NCBI GenBank assembly: GCA_037957365.1
Contig: JARHVA010006304.1
Location: forward strand, 141,501-205,500
Length of the DNA: 64,000 nucleotides
Reading direction: 5' to 3'
Origin: Torreya grandis
Lineage: Eukaryota > Streptophyta > Pinopsida > Cupressales > Taxaceae
Part shown: piece by piece, positions 27,360-38,483 of the stretch
Layout: every line of letters starts with the position of its first letter
Numbering within the stretch: position 1 is the first letter of the stretch
Made by a program: the position numbers and the translations under genes
Notes under the pieces: generated by a model
The model's database searches: none
Told to the model about the DNA's origin: nothing
Seen by the model: only the letters and a program-made list of their open reading frames with translations

Positions 27360-30300
27360 ATGTTATCAATGGTAGTGGGTAGGCAACAGATGAAGATTGA
27401 AGCAAAGCTTTATCTAACTTTAGATGGTGAAGGAAGGGTCTTTAGAGACACAATGTTAGATTTAATAACATTGAATGTACATGGAACTAGGAATTAGTCT
27501 AAATTATTCTTCTTTATCTAGGAGTTGTAACCAATTTCTAAATAAGAAAAGAGGAATGCTTCAGTGTACCAAAGATACAAGGATTTAGTATCAATTCAAA
27601 TGCTAGGCCTTCACCATGTAACTACTAAACTAGAGGTAATGCATTGAATTGATCTTATTGTTCTTATTTTTGTTAACTACAAAATATATGGAGAATTGAT
27701 TATTCATGAAGGAAGTATAAAAAAAGTTGCATATATAGCTCATATGGCCTTTGAGACTTATTATAAGATCCATTTGCCTCATGTCAATCTCCTTTCCTTG
27801 AGAGAATGGACAAATTCTAAAAACCTGGATTCAATCCTCTCACCTTGGTTAATCCAAGCTTCCCATGTTTTTAGAACCTCAAATGGTGAGATTATTATTG
27901 CCTAATTTAGGGAAGGTGTTAGGGTAGTTATGACTTTATTGAATAGAGCCTTTGATGCCTATTTTACTACTTATTTAAGTAAGGTTTGGGTATCTTATGT
28001 CCATTGCATGTTGGAGTGAAACTGAACCCCTCCTATTGGAGACTTAAAAAGTTTCTTCTTGGCCAAACAATTTACAACCATCAAGAGAAAGACTTCCAAG
28101 TAATTATTTATGACATTGTACCTCTTGGATTCACTCCTAACCTCTATTAATTTTCTTGGAATTCAAAATTGGTCCCCTAATGATAGATCTACCATTTCCC
28201 ATCATTATTCCAAATTACATATATTCAAATATAGGAATCACATGCAATTCATATGTGATGGTATATTCCCAATAATTTTGAGGCAATCACTGGTATCCCT
28301 ATGCCTTGGCTATGTCCTCTAATCAAAAGACAAGTAGAGACCATGGGGGATGTATGGTTCTATCCAGATTGAATTGTAATAACGATAGAGGGAATCATGG
28401 TCCAATCATATAGATTACCTATATATGTTCCTCATAAGCTTGCAGAGAAATAAATTACTTATCAAATCATTTAGGGAATGGATTGGCACTGCAAGAAGAA
28501 TAAGAAAGCTCATGTTCATCCATTTCCACTAGACATTGGTAGAATTGTAATGAAGGATTGGAAATAGTTGGAGATTATGGTGGTGTACATGAACTCTTTT
28601 GATTTCCAACTAGATGATCTTAAGATGTGGGACCCCAATGATAGAGTGGTTAACAATATTCAAGATAAAAAGGTCCCAAAGGTTGAGTACAAACATCAAC
28701 CAAGTGTGGGAGATGGTATTTACACAAAGGCAAAGAAATTTAAAGAAGTCTTGTCTAGGGTTAAAAACTACAACATAAATTTAAAACATAGGCTGGATAG
28801 GGATAATAATCCTTCAAGAGAAATATGGTAGTTACATCTTTTACAGTATCAATTGTTGCTAGGACCATCTAGGACTACACATCAAGAACCACCTATTGAG
28901 GGAAAATCTTTTGAGACTTAGTAGAGAGAATTGACAAAATCACCCTAGGTTGGGAAACTTGAGGATGTAAAAGGAAGAGGTAAGGATGTGATTAAATTGT
29001 CTAGCATTGAGCATAGACTAGGTGAAGGTCCCAAAATTTAGGCATCCCCACCAAGGTCTTCTTCCCCAAAAGAGGTTATTAGCATGATTGCTTCGAAAAC
29101 TAGATAAATAGTAGAAAGTGACCTTATTAATATCATAGCTTCTTATGGGTTGGATAAGGAAGAAGACCCATCTGAGGAAGTAGGCAAGGAATTGGTTCCA
29201 TTAGGTAGTGGAAAGAGATAGGTAGAATTAGCCTTAGTTCCTCTAGCTCTAGGAAAGAGGCCTAGGTTAACTTTCACTCACCCTAATAGTGGAATAAATG
29301 TCTTCAGTGATAAGAATCCTATTTATGGACCAACCATTGCTGATTGGTTTGTTTATGGGAAGTTGAAAAAAATCTCATATCTTTCTCCTTCACTGGCTTT
29401 GACTGAAGTGGACATAGGTGTTCAGGATAATGTCAAGCTTGGGATTCAAGATATACTGAACAAACAAGCAGAGAGAAACATCCAGATTTTTCACAAGGAA
29501 AGCCAATGGGTTGGTACCTTAAGATCCTCTAAGAGTTCAAATGTAGAGATTATTGAACAACCACAAGTGAAATGATTTGACCCTTAGGTCTAATTATATC
29601 TGGATACATCAACTCTTGAGAGAGTAGAGACTAAGAAAGTTATCATTACTACTAAGGAGTTCACCTTTCACAAGGTGGAACCATTTTTAAGCTTAACTCC
29701 TATTCCAGGGTAGGGAGTAGGGGAGCATCTTATTTTTAAAGAAGATGTAGCTAGTATGGTAATAGCCTAGTCAATAATGACCTTGGTTGGAGTTTAAGGA
29801 ATGAAGCAGAAGATTCTAAACTTGGAGAAAAAAATAAGATTTAGAAGCTTAGCTCATCCTTTTAATTCCTGAGGATGTATTGCAAGCATTGAATATGTCC
29901 TTGATGGATGCATTTGAGAATTTGAAAATCATCAAGTCTAGATTGAGTACTTTGGACCATCAAGCTAAGATGACATAAGCCTTAATCACCCAGTGGCAAA
30001 ATTCTCAAGCTCAGATAGAGGAGATCATCAAGTTGCATAAGACAAAGTAGGCATTAGACTTCAAGATTATCAAACTTAGACATCTAGGCATCTTCATGGT
30101 AGTTTTGATAGATAAACAAGAGGATTTGATCACCTAGAGCAATGATGTTAAAGAATTCATCAAGAGAGACATAGAATTGGTAAACCAGATTAAGAAAATT
30201 TTGAGGAATCTATTGGAAAACCCTTCCAAAACCATTACTATAGGCCTGATTGACGATGAAGACTTAAAGAATAGGGATGGTACTCTCATTTAAAGCATCA

Positions 30301-30797
30301 AAGATAGAAAAGTTCATTCAGCTAATGACAACTAGAAGACCCTTGATACCATTATTTTTGTAGGGAAGTAAAATGTATTAAGGAAATTGTATCTTGGGTA
30401 GATAGTGAATTTGATAAGTTAGCAGATAAAGTAGAGGATTATCTAATGAAGCTTGTAGTGGATTTTGAGCTGATCAAGGAAAAATACACCAATGTGAAAG
30501 ACTTCCTTAGACAAGGCTAATTGAAGGGCCCACCTATGAAATTCTTAAGAGAATTTTCTTTTTTTAAAGTATATGCTAGTCTATTAGCATATACTCTTTC
30601 TTGTCACATTGACATGTGACCTTCCACATTGTATCTTTTTATTAAGGATAGCTATCCTTATTCGCATGTTGATATTTTGAAAGTTAATTGGTTAACCAAA
30701 TATGTTTCTAATAAATAGGTAGATGGTTACCATTTTTAAGGGAAAGTTTTTGAACAATTGATACTAGGAGCATTTAATATAACTAAGGAATTCTAAA
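27360..30797 (+). pseudogene. ORF-X copy A, inside E4 5' LTR
   Basis: I do not recognise this protein. A decayed frame of roughly 1,100 codons lies within the LTR, in the same direction as gag-pol. The likely start is ATG at 27360 (MLSMVVGRQQMKIEAKLYLT). Conserved blocks shared with copy B include MAFETYYKI and LPHVNL (about 27740-27790), LDSILSPWLIQ, HHYSKLHIFKYRNHMQFICDGIFP (about 28200-28275, seen in two parts), FDFQLDDLKMWDPNDR (about 28600) and KELVPLGSGK (about 29190). A heptad-like, probably coiled-coil region lies near 29880-30150, then an acidic part. The stop is uncertain (about 30520-30797). At least one frameshift lies between 28320 and 28570, and there are many stops. Coding origin is inferred from frame conservation between the two copies. 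Confidence 0.6.
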
Positions 30798-31040
30798 AAA
30801 ATTGTCTGGATGGTTTTGTTAAATGTCTATGCTATCTCTCAATTATGGAAATTCATGTTGATTTTTAATGATTTTTCTTTTTTTGATTCACATTCTTTGT
30901 CATTTGGTAGTTAATTTGTGATGAATTCTAGATTAACTATAAATATTTAAAGAATACTTCATTTTATTTGCTTTACATTTGGATGTACTTATGTTATTCA
31001 AATCATAATAGCAAACTTTTAAAGTAAACTTGGTTCTTAC

Positions 31041-31045
31041 TTATG
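31041..31045. repeat. Target-site duplication of E5, left (TTATG)
   Basis: Identical to 41033-41037. The uninterrupted E4 right LTR reads cttatgattc here with a single copy, which confirms the insertion point. Confidence 0.93.
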
Positions 31046-31404
31046 TGTTTCTAACTATTTTCACTTTTCACATTCAAAAGATGAAAGAAACTAATTAATG
31101 GTTAAGGGTTTGTACGTACCCAGATGAAGTTTGCGCACCATATCCAGATGATCGAAGGAGCTCCTCTTTGGCTATGGAGGATGACACCTGTAGAAGAAAG
31201 AGACTCAAACATAGAGATTATTAGATAGAGATAAGGTTGACTGCTAAGTGATATGCTCGGTCCTAGAAGCATAAAGACTTCCTTGAGGGATGACAGTCCA
31301 CTGTTAATAAGTAAAAGTGTCGAAAATAAAGAAATGACAAATGACTAGCAAAGAGGAAATTAGATAATGGGTACCTATTTCTTTACAGTCAGTCTGTCAC
31401 AGTC

Positions 31405-31478
31405 ACCGATGTCAGTAGTTTTGTCGGTGTCGATTTGTCAAGTTGTCGACATCGATAGGGGAAATGGTCGATGTCAGT
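31405..31478. repeat. Palindrome array in E5 3' LTR, cluster 1
   Basis: Four 12-bp units start at 31405 (ACCGATGTCAGT), 31423, 31445 and 31467, steps 18, 22 and 22 bp. They are CpG-decay variants of ACCGACGTCGGT. Confidence 0.85.
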
Positions 31479-32018
31479 TAAGGCAATGGCCTTAGATGAG
31501 TTTTTGGTCTCCTTGTGATCAACAGAATGGTCTGGGATGTTTGTGGGAGTTCAATGGGTTGTGTTGGGCAATAGATAGGGTCTTTAGGAGGGAAAAAGGT
31601 AGGGGATAGGTTGTCAAGATGGGTCAAGATAGAAGATAGGGTTTTCAACCTCTCAAGAAGAAGGTCAGGCCTGGCCTGGTTGATAGCTGAGTCTGGATGA
31701 TAATATTGCTTAAAAGTAGTAACTAGAGAACTAATTACTAATACATTCTAAATAATGAAATGAAATAAAAGAGGGATACTTAGCTCTTTGACAGAGAACC
31801 AAAAGTTTAGAAGACTTGTTGTTGATGCCACTGATGTAGAAGACTTCTTGCAATATTTCAATCAAGGGTGGAGTGACTAATGCAGAGTACCTATAGCCTG
31901 TGATGCTTGGTGTGTGTCTGAGAGAGAGAGAGAAAGGTCAAATACCAGCTCTATGATTTGGCTCTATGATTTTAGCATCCCAAGGGGAAGAGAATTCACC
32001 TTTGGGTTGTTTTAAGCA

Positions 32019-32069
32019 ATTGACATCAGCGATCTCGTCGGCATCGGCCGCAAGGTAACCGATGTCGGT
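32019..32069. repeat. Palindrome array in E5 3' LTR, cluster 2
   Basis: Three units start at 32019, 32037 and 32058 (ACCGATGTCGGT), steps 18 and 21 bp. The other LTR has the matching cluster at about 40636-40686. Confidence 0.85.
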
Positions 32070-32294
32070 GGCTAAAAGATGGGAAAAAGGGCTAAAATTA
32101 GCCTTTTGCTCATTCTTCCAACTCCCAAGTCTAATTGTCATTGGAAAATGATCAAAGGTGGATTAAATAAGGGTGAGAGAGGTTAGTGGGAGGGTTGAAA
32201 TAGGTCATAAATTGGTCATAGGGTGATGGGAGGCATCCAAGGGGAGGAATCCAAGGGTGAGGTGTCAAGGGTGATGTGTCATGGGTGAGGTGTT

Positions 32295-32328
32295 ATTAAT
32301 TTAAAATAAGTTATTATTTTAAATTAAT
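32295..32328. repeat. AT-rich hairpin in E5 3' LTR
   Basis: ATTAATTTAAAATAA (32295-32309) and its exact reverse complement (32314-32328) with loop GTTA. The partner at 40909-40946 has 17-bp perfect arms. Confidence 0.85.
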
Positions 32329-32415
32329 GAGTGTGTGGGTTAGGAATGTGTAGAAGTGGACCAAGGGGACGAAAGGGGAGTTGACCAAGGAGTAGACATA
32401 ATTTTGGTGTCTACA

Positions 32416-32431
32416 TTTGCCCTTTTTTGTC
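32416..32431 (-). promoter_or_regulatory. Polypurine tract of E5
   Basis: On the minus strand the sequence acaaaaaagggcaaa directly precedes the LTR start TGTAGACACC. This position primes plus-strand synthesis and fixes the orientation. Confidence 0.85.
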
Positions 32432-33006
32432 TTGTTGGTTGTTTTTGACAAACTGCAAGACAAAAATAGGAGTCAATTGCCCCAGGTATGGGATGAGATG
32501 TTCCCCCCTCAAAGTAGGAGTTGAGAGAAGGGAACCTGAGATCAAGTGTCAATTTGATAGAGAGGATATGGTGAAGGTTTGAGTGTGAATGTTGCAAAGG
32601 GTGGGATTACGCGTATACCACTCCACGCGATAGGTAGGTCAAATTGTCATAGGTCAAAGGTTGAGGAGTGCTAAAATTGAAATAACTAGGCCCCAACATT
32701 TAGTCGTAATTGATTGGGTTATTCGATTCAAGCTGTAGCTCTAATGGTCATCATGTTCCAAGTATCCTAGGCTCAAGAAGTGCTGCTAGTAAAAACAAAA
32801 ATGTCACAAATAGTGGGGATCAACTTGCTCGTGATCTAATACTTGTGAGGGTTGAAATGTGGGTTGTGGACAATTTTGATAACCATTCGTGAGGTAGCAT
32901 ATATGCAATCAAAACAACCAAGGTAGATTTGTCTTGAAAGTGGTCATGGTCTGAGGAGATAGTTGTGATCTCCATAGTCATTGGTCAAGTCGAGTCGAGA
33001 TAGATA

Positions 33007-33311
33007 GTTGGTCCATTAGATGGACGGATGAAGGAATGACTGAGTTAACCTTAGAAAACCCCATGTCAACTGAGTGCTACCTACATAGCCCCTATTTGAA
33101 GGGCCTCAAGCTAATGTAGTTCTCCCTAAAAGGGAGGAAGAGGGTCGGTTGTGGATGGGGTCGGATGAGGTTAAGTCTTGGTTAAAGGTAATATGGTTTG
33201 TCCATCAGATAGATGAACAAATGGATGTGGCTGAGCTAACCCCAAAAGATGTCATGTCATCTGAGTGCTGCCTACATAGACCCTATTTGAAGGGCCTCAG
33301 ACCAATGTAGT
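33007..33311. repeat. Two ~190-bp tandem units with hairpin, E5 3' part
   Basis: Units at about 33009-33122 and 33198-33311 share GTCCAT.AGAT, TGAGTGCT.CCTACATAG and CCCTATTTGAAGGGCCTCA. Within each, CTACAT and ATGTAG, and also GCCC or ACCC with GGGC, can pair into a stem (CTACGT/ACGTAG before CpG decay). The conserved pairing suggests a structured RNA or DNA element. From memory, similar motifs occur near the 3' ends of other plant gypsy elements. Confidence 0.65.
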
Positions 33312-33939
33312 TCAGGCTGGTTGATAGGTTGGTTTGGTCAGGTTATAAATGATGAGGGTATGATGATGTTACAGCCTTTTCCATATTGTGTGATGGTGTA
33401 TTCTGTAACATTGGTGATGTGGTCTTTCATCCCTAGCAATTTTCTCGATGCTAAAAATGAAATGAGTATTTTTAAGCTTCAACAAGTAATGGTTTATGCT
33501 TGGCATAAATTGTGTGGTCGATAATTTCCATGTGTATTGTTGTCCATAGAAACTATGTGAATAGGCTATGTCATGTTGGTAGTCTGAAAATGTTTGGTTT
33601 GGTTTGGTTGGGTTGAGAAAATGATTTGGTTATGTGTGACAAAGGTATGGATAAGAAGTGAAAGGCACGTTGCTCTTTCATTGACAACCATAATGATAGC
33701 ATAGGTAGGGGTTTTTTTTAAAATAGAAGCCATGTTCATGCATTACGTCGTCGACCATTGGTTGTGTTAGAGAAGTAATCAAATCACTTTGACATTAAAA
33801 ATGAGCTTGAAATCCCTTGAGTAGGTGATGTGATATGTTAGGATAGGGTAACCCCTTTTAGTAGGGATAACTTTTCCCCTTTTTATAGGAGACCCTAAGA
33901 ACGACTATAAGTCAAGTCCATGACACTTTTTTTTTGGGA

Positions 33940-34205
33940 GACTGATCAATGCGGGAAGTCTACATGGGGATGTCATTTTGTTTTGTGGTCATACGTGAAG
34001 CTGATCGATGTGGGAAGCTTCTGAGAGAGTGCTGTGTGTAGCAATATTTTAGGCATAGCCATCCTTCGACAGAGTGGTCTATATTTTTGCTTTATACATT
34101 TTTAAGGGCTTTGAATAGATGTCTTTTGAGGGAGCAGTCTATTAGCTATAGCAATGATGATACAACTGTCCTTCGAGGGAGCAGTCTGCATTTAGAATTT
34201 ATAAC
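33940..34205. repeat. Short tandem repeats in E5 3' part
   Basis: Three units like CCTTCGAGGGAGCAGTCT start near 34063, 34111 and 34155, about 45-50 bp apart. Two earlier units share CTGATCRATG.GGGAAG near 33942 and 33990. Confidence 0.65.
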
Positions 34206-34497
34206 CTTTTGATATTTTGACATTCCAATTTTATATTTTTGTTTTTGATTGAATTTTTGGTCATGGACATGACTATAGAAGTTCAAGGGCTCCCTTTTAT
34301 TAAGACAACATTCATACTTTATAAAAGGGTTACATAGGGTTTGCTTTAGGGAAACAGGGTTGAAAGAAATAAGGATTAAGATGATAGGGATTGCTCAAGG
34401 GATGAGCTCAAGTTAAATGTCAAGTGAACGAGTACTCGACTAATAGTAGAATGGTCATAGATGTAAGGCATTAAGGGGCTCAAGTTTTGGTCAGCCT

Positions 34498-34761
34498 TCA
34501 AGACAAGACAGATGATAAGTCCCTGACCCATACTTGTGCGTTTATGATGTAAGGTCTGAGCCAATTAGGAGCAAACTTGCCCTGTTTACTTCTTTTCAAA
34601 TTAGTCACATGTTGGTCGATGATTAAGAAGTTGGTTGATATGTTGTTGGCATGTTTGGTTGGACGATGTTTGGTCATGGCTTGGTTGAGGCTTGGTTGAT
34701 GCTTGGTCAGTTGATATTTGGTTGAGGTCATGATAGTCATGATAGAGTCAAATTCCCCCAA
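34498..34761 (-). pseudogene. E5 pol trace (integrase C-terminal-like)
   Basis: A minus-strand frame contains RSKQGKFAPNWLRPYII (GKFAPNW at about 34582-34562). This resembles the GKFxPNWxGPY motif at the C-terminal end of gypsy integrase. The rest of pol is absent, so gag and this end appear joined by a large internal deletion. The match is short and no catalytic residues remain. Confidence 0.5.
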
Positions 34762-35147
34762 TTATTTGTGACAGGGAGAATGTGTGATAGATTTAGTTTG
34801 AGAGGGCAAGATCCTGATCTTCCATGTTGGAGGTTGGAATCTCAGAATGACTGAAAGTGATGGAGGCAATGGTAGGTAATGATGTGACCAAAGTAGCCAG
34901 TGGTTGGGGGTCTTCGAGTTGGACCTTCACTGCCTGTAAGGCTTTGATCAAAGTTAGACAATGCTACAGAGTGTTTTTATATGAGGTCATACAAAGATGT
35001 CTTCACAGAGGTTTGGCAATGTTGTTTCACAATGGGGTCATTAATCAGGTTTGAAGATGTTGATTGAGGTGTGCCCAAGACAGTAATCTTGGGTTTTGAT
35101 GGTTGAGGAGACTTGACGAATGGATATATTTGGGGGAGAGAAACCTT
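34762..35147 (-). other. E5 junction between gag and pol trace
   Basis: About 390 bp after the gag frame. One minus frame reads ITVLGTPQSTSSNLINDP and then SLYDLIQKHSVALSNF in part, loosely like the segment between nucleocapsid and protease in plant gypsy elements. It is too weak for a firm call. Confidence 0.35.
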
Positions 35148-38100
35148 CTATTTCCATTTATCATGCATGATTTGTGACCTATTGACCACATTGATGGTGT
35201 TGATTTCAAATAAAGGGGTTAAAGGTGATCGAGGGACCACAGTTTGATGATGGGCTCCTGATTTAGGTGAGGATGTTTGAGAGGTATAGGATGATGTCGA
35301 TGGCTTGGTTAAAGGGTGGTCAAAAGGATCCTTAGCAATAAGGGTGTCATTTTTGAAGTATTGACAAATGATAGCTTTAAGAGCACAACAACGCTCAGTG
35401 TCATGTCTAGGTGTGCAATGATACACACAAAATTTAGTGTGGTTGAACCAAGATGGTCTTGATCTGAGAGTTAATGAGTGTGTCGGTGAAGAGGTTTGGG
35501 AGACATGGGATGGTGTTGGAGATTTTTTGATAGTATCCTTAATAAGAGGGGTGTCTTTAATGATGAATTGGTGGATGACAACCTTAAGAGCACAGCAGTG
35601 CTCAGTATCATGTCCAGGTGTGCGATGATATGCACAAATTTTAGTGTCATCGAACCAAGACAGTTTTGGTCTAAGAGGTTGAAATGGTTTGATAGGTGGA
35701 AGAGTGATGTTAGAGGATTGTAACAATTGGCATAATAGCAAGGTATAGGAAACTGTTAATGGGTCTGCATGTTGTGTTGCAGTAAAATTTGGCAACTTCT
35801 ATTTAGAAGCTGTTGAGGGAGTGTTTTGCACCATCTTTTTATTTGGCAGTGTGGTCACACATGTAGATGGCACTTTCATGGTAGGAGATGTTGGATGCTT
35901 TGAAGGAGGTATGTTTTTGTTAGGTGTTGGTCTTAATGGAGGTGATTTGTTTTTGTTGGGTAAAGGGAGTAATGGAGGTAACTTCTTGTTGATAGGTGTT
36001 GGAGTAAGAAGCACTCCTTTTAAGGTGGATGGGTGTGGGCCCAAAATAGAGGGCAATGGTGATGGTGGGAGAAAAGTTCTCAGATTGGTTTTAGTAGCCT
36101 TATTTGGTTTAGTGCGAGGGCTACTATTTTGAGGGGCGAGGTTTAAATCAACCTTCACCAAATCTTCTTCAGTCAAAGTGGGTGAGGTGGCTAGTTCCTC
36201 TCTTGACGGAGAAGGGATTGGAGATTGTGGCTCTTCGAGAGGGCAGAGTATAGGGATGGTGATGGCTTCGGCGTGTGGTCAAGGAGTGGGGAAAGTATGA
36301 TCCCCCATTGATGATAGGAAGGATGAGGGCAAGGCTACCAGTGCTGGTATCGTCAAAGCGTCCTCTAATATAAGAGAGGTCGATGGAGAACTAATAGGAG
36401 AAGAAGGTTCTTCCACTTGTGAAGGAGAAATAGGAGAAGAAGGCTCTTCTACCTATGGTGGACAAATAAGTTGACTAACCTCTTGAGACTATGAGAGAGG
36501 TTGGTCAGGCATAAGAGGAGAGACCGTGTTGATTGTGTGTATATTATGCTCTTAAATGTCATCGGCCATGGTCTGGACATTATTTTGGCTAGGGGGATGG
36601 TTAGGGAATGGTTGTCTGAAGATGTCTATGTTTTGATTGGGTGGCACATTCGGGTTATCCAAAACAAGATCCCCCTTGTCTATCATGTCTTGGATAATGT
36701 TTTTGAAAGTTTTTTAGTTGTTTATGTCATGGCCTTGGACACGGTGATATTGACAAAAGTTGTTTTCCCTGTACCATATAGGGATAGGTTTTGAGGGGTC
36801 AAATTGAGGTGGTCAAATTTGAGGGAGATTAAGGACCCCTTGTTTGACAAGTTTATCCAAAATGAACGCGTATGACTCTCCTATTGGAGTGTATTGACGA
36901 TGTATGTATCGTTGTTGGAATTGTTTGGTGATGCTTTGTGATGTGGAAGGTTGAGATTGGTTGGTTGTTGTCGAAGATGATGGCCTAAGGACCACAGCAT
37001 TTGTCGATCCCTTGGAATTGAAATATGAAGAAGAAGGTTTAGATGAAGAAGGGTCATTGGATTTTGTGTTAGTTTTTTTACTATGCAATGTGACCTTATT
37101 TTCTTTGACTGCACAGAGTTCAAGCTTCCTAGCCATGGTGAAAGCTTCATCAAATGTATAAAATGTTTAGACTCACAGAGTAGATGAAATATGTTTGGCA
37201 AATGCCTGTGAAAAGAGCTCAATGATCTCATGTTGAGGTAAAGAAAAGGAGAGTTGGTTGATTTAGCCTCTCCAATGGGCAACAAAATCAGCTATGGATT
37301 TATCATCAAACTGTCTGATAGAGTATAGGTCTGTGATGGAGACCTTTTTGGTGATATTGATTGAAAAGTGGTCAAGGAAAAGTTGGGCTAGTTGGGTGAA
37401 TGTGAAAAGGGACTGACTGGTAATAGAGCTATACCAATCAAGGGCAGCACTAGAAAGTGACATGGGGAATGTGCATAGCAATAACGCATCATCATGTGTT
37501 ATGAGATAACAAGCATGTCTAAAGGCTCGTAGATGTTGCTATGGGTATTCCTTACTCTGGAAGTGAGTAAACTTGGGAAGTTCCCACTGACTGGGATATG
37601 GCCAGATTGGGACTAAGGGATGAATGGGTTCATTACAAATTTGGTCATATGAAAGGGCATTTCTTGAACCTAAAACTGAGGTCTCAAGATTAGACATTTT
37701 GTCCATCAACATTTTGATTAGATTAGTTGACAAATTTTCAGGTGGGGCACCCCCTAGGTTGTAAGGCACTTGGAAGGTATTAGGAGGGGCATATGACATA
37801 TTTGGTTGTGCTTATATACGCGCAACATATTGATAACTAGTCATAGGGACATAAGTGGAAGCCAAGGGTGGTTGTGTCATGAAGGAAGAAGGCATGACTA
37901 GGCTTGATGTTTCTAGAGGTGGTTGGATGGTGGCAAAATTAGCCAAAGGATGAGTAGCCACCCTGGTGTTGATGGGTGCAAGAGTAGGCAGGATGGAGAC
38001 AACTAGGTTTTGGAAAGGGGTAGAACTTTGTTGGATAGTTTGCAGTTGATGGGGGGCCAAAGCCCTAATGGAAGTGGGCCAAGAGATAGAAGGAAAAGCC

Positions 38101-38483
38101 ACACTTTGAAGATTAGTCATGGGCGGGTTATTTGTTGAGGTGATGGCCTGGGTGTCTATGGGTTGGACTACAGACATTGTTGATATGACTGCCATCTCAA
38201 CTAAGGAGGTTGGCATCCCATAAATTGGGTTGCCTAAAGAGTCTCACATTTGACTTCTCATGAGATAATGTTGAAGGGCCTTGACATTGAGGTCAAGGAA
38301 CCTTTCAAAGTCTTGGTCTCCTTTAGGGACAATAGGGGGTTGAGTTGGGGTCAGTTGGGTAGGAGTTCGTTCGGTCTCTGAATGATACTCCATTAGAGGA
38401 CTAGTTATGGTGGGAAAAGGTGGAAGTGGTTGTTTCCTTGTGTGTTCAACAAGAGTTCTGGTTTGACTACGTGTCAAAACCAT
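35148..38483 (-). pseudogene. E5 gag frame, 1112 codons, three zinc-knuckle modules
   Basis: One minus-strand frame runs from ATG at 38483 (MVLTRSQTRT) to the stop at 35150-35148 with no frameshift; segment ends at 38244, 37812, 37539, 37263, 36813, 35799 and 35148 all fall in the same phase. About eleven in-frame stops interrupt it. The gag core is at about 37600-37160 (QWELPKF, DWYSSITSQSLFTFTQLAQLF, FVAHWRG, ELFSQAF). A zinc-knuckle module FCQYHRVQGHD lies near 36715-36690. A long Pro/Ser-rich and basic linker follows (about 36500-35850, including a PSSPIS repeat). Two more modules, ICAYHRTPGHDTEHC (near 35630) and FCVYHCTPRHDTERC (near 35425), close the frame. Usual plant gypsy gag proteins are much shorter and have one or two knuckles. 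It would bind and package RNA; the first knuckle lacks its last cysteine and the third its GH glycine. Confidence 0.8.

Larger units (their letters stand above)
31046..32415 (-). repeat. 3' LTR of E5 (1,370 bp)
   Basis: In element orientation it starts TGTAGACACC (32415) and ends TAGAAACA (31046). It carries two palindrome clusters (31405-31478 and 32019-32069) and an AT-rich hairpin (32295-32328). Compared with the other LTR it lacks one palindrome unit near 31444 (about 17 bp). Confidence 0.92.
32432..34497 (-). other. E5 3' untranslated region
   Basis: About 2 kb between the last coding trace and the polypurine tract, without a recognisable gene. It holds tandem units at 33007-33311 and short repeats at 33940-34205. 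Short frames on either strand (for example 32340-32597, 32710-32892, 33321-33524 and 34376-34564) have no recognisable domains. Confidence 0.65.

Noticed and set aside
27696..28322. ORF-X as the plant mobile domain seen in many transposons
   Set aside because: The conserved blocks do not match the motifs I know for that domain, so no family name is given.
35437..36794. Several plus-strand frames opposite the E5 gag
   Set aside because: They are shadows of the minus-strand gag, which has zinc knuckles and a continuous phase.
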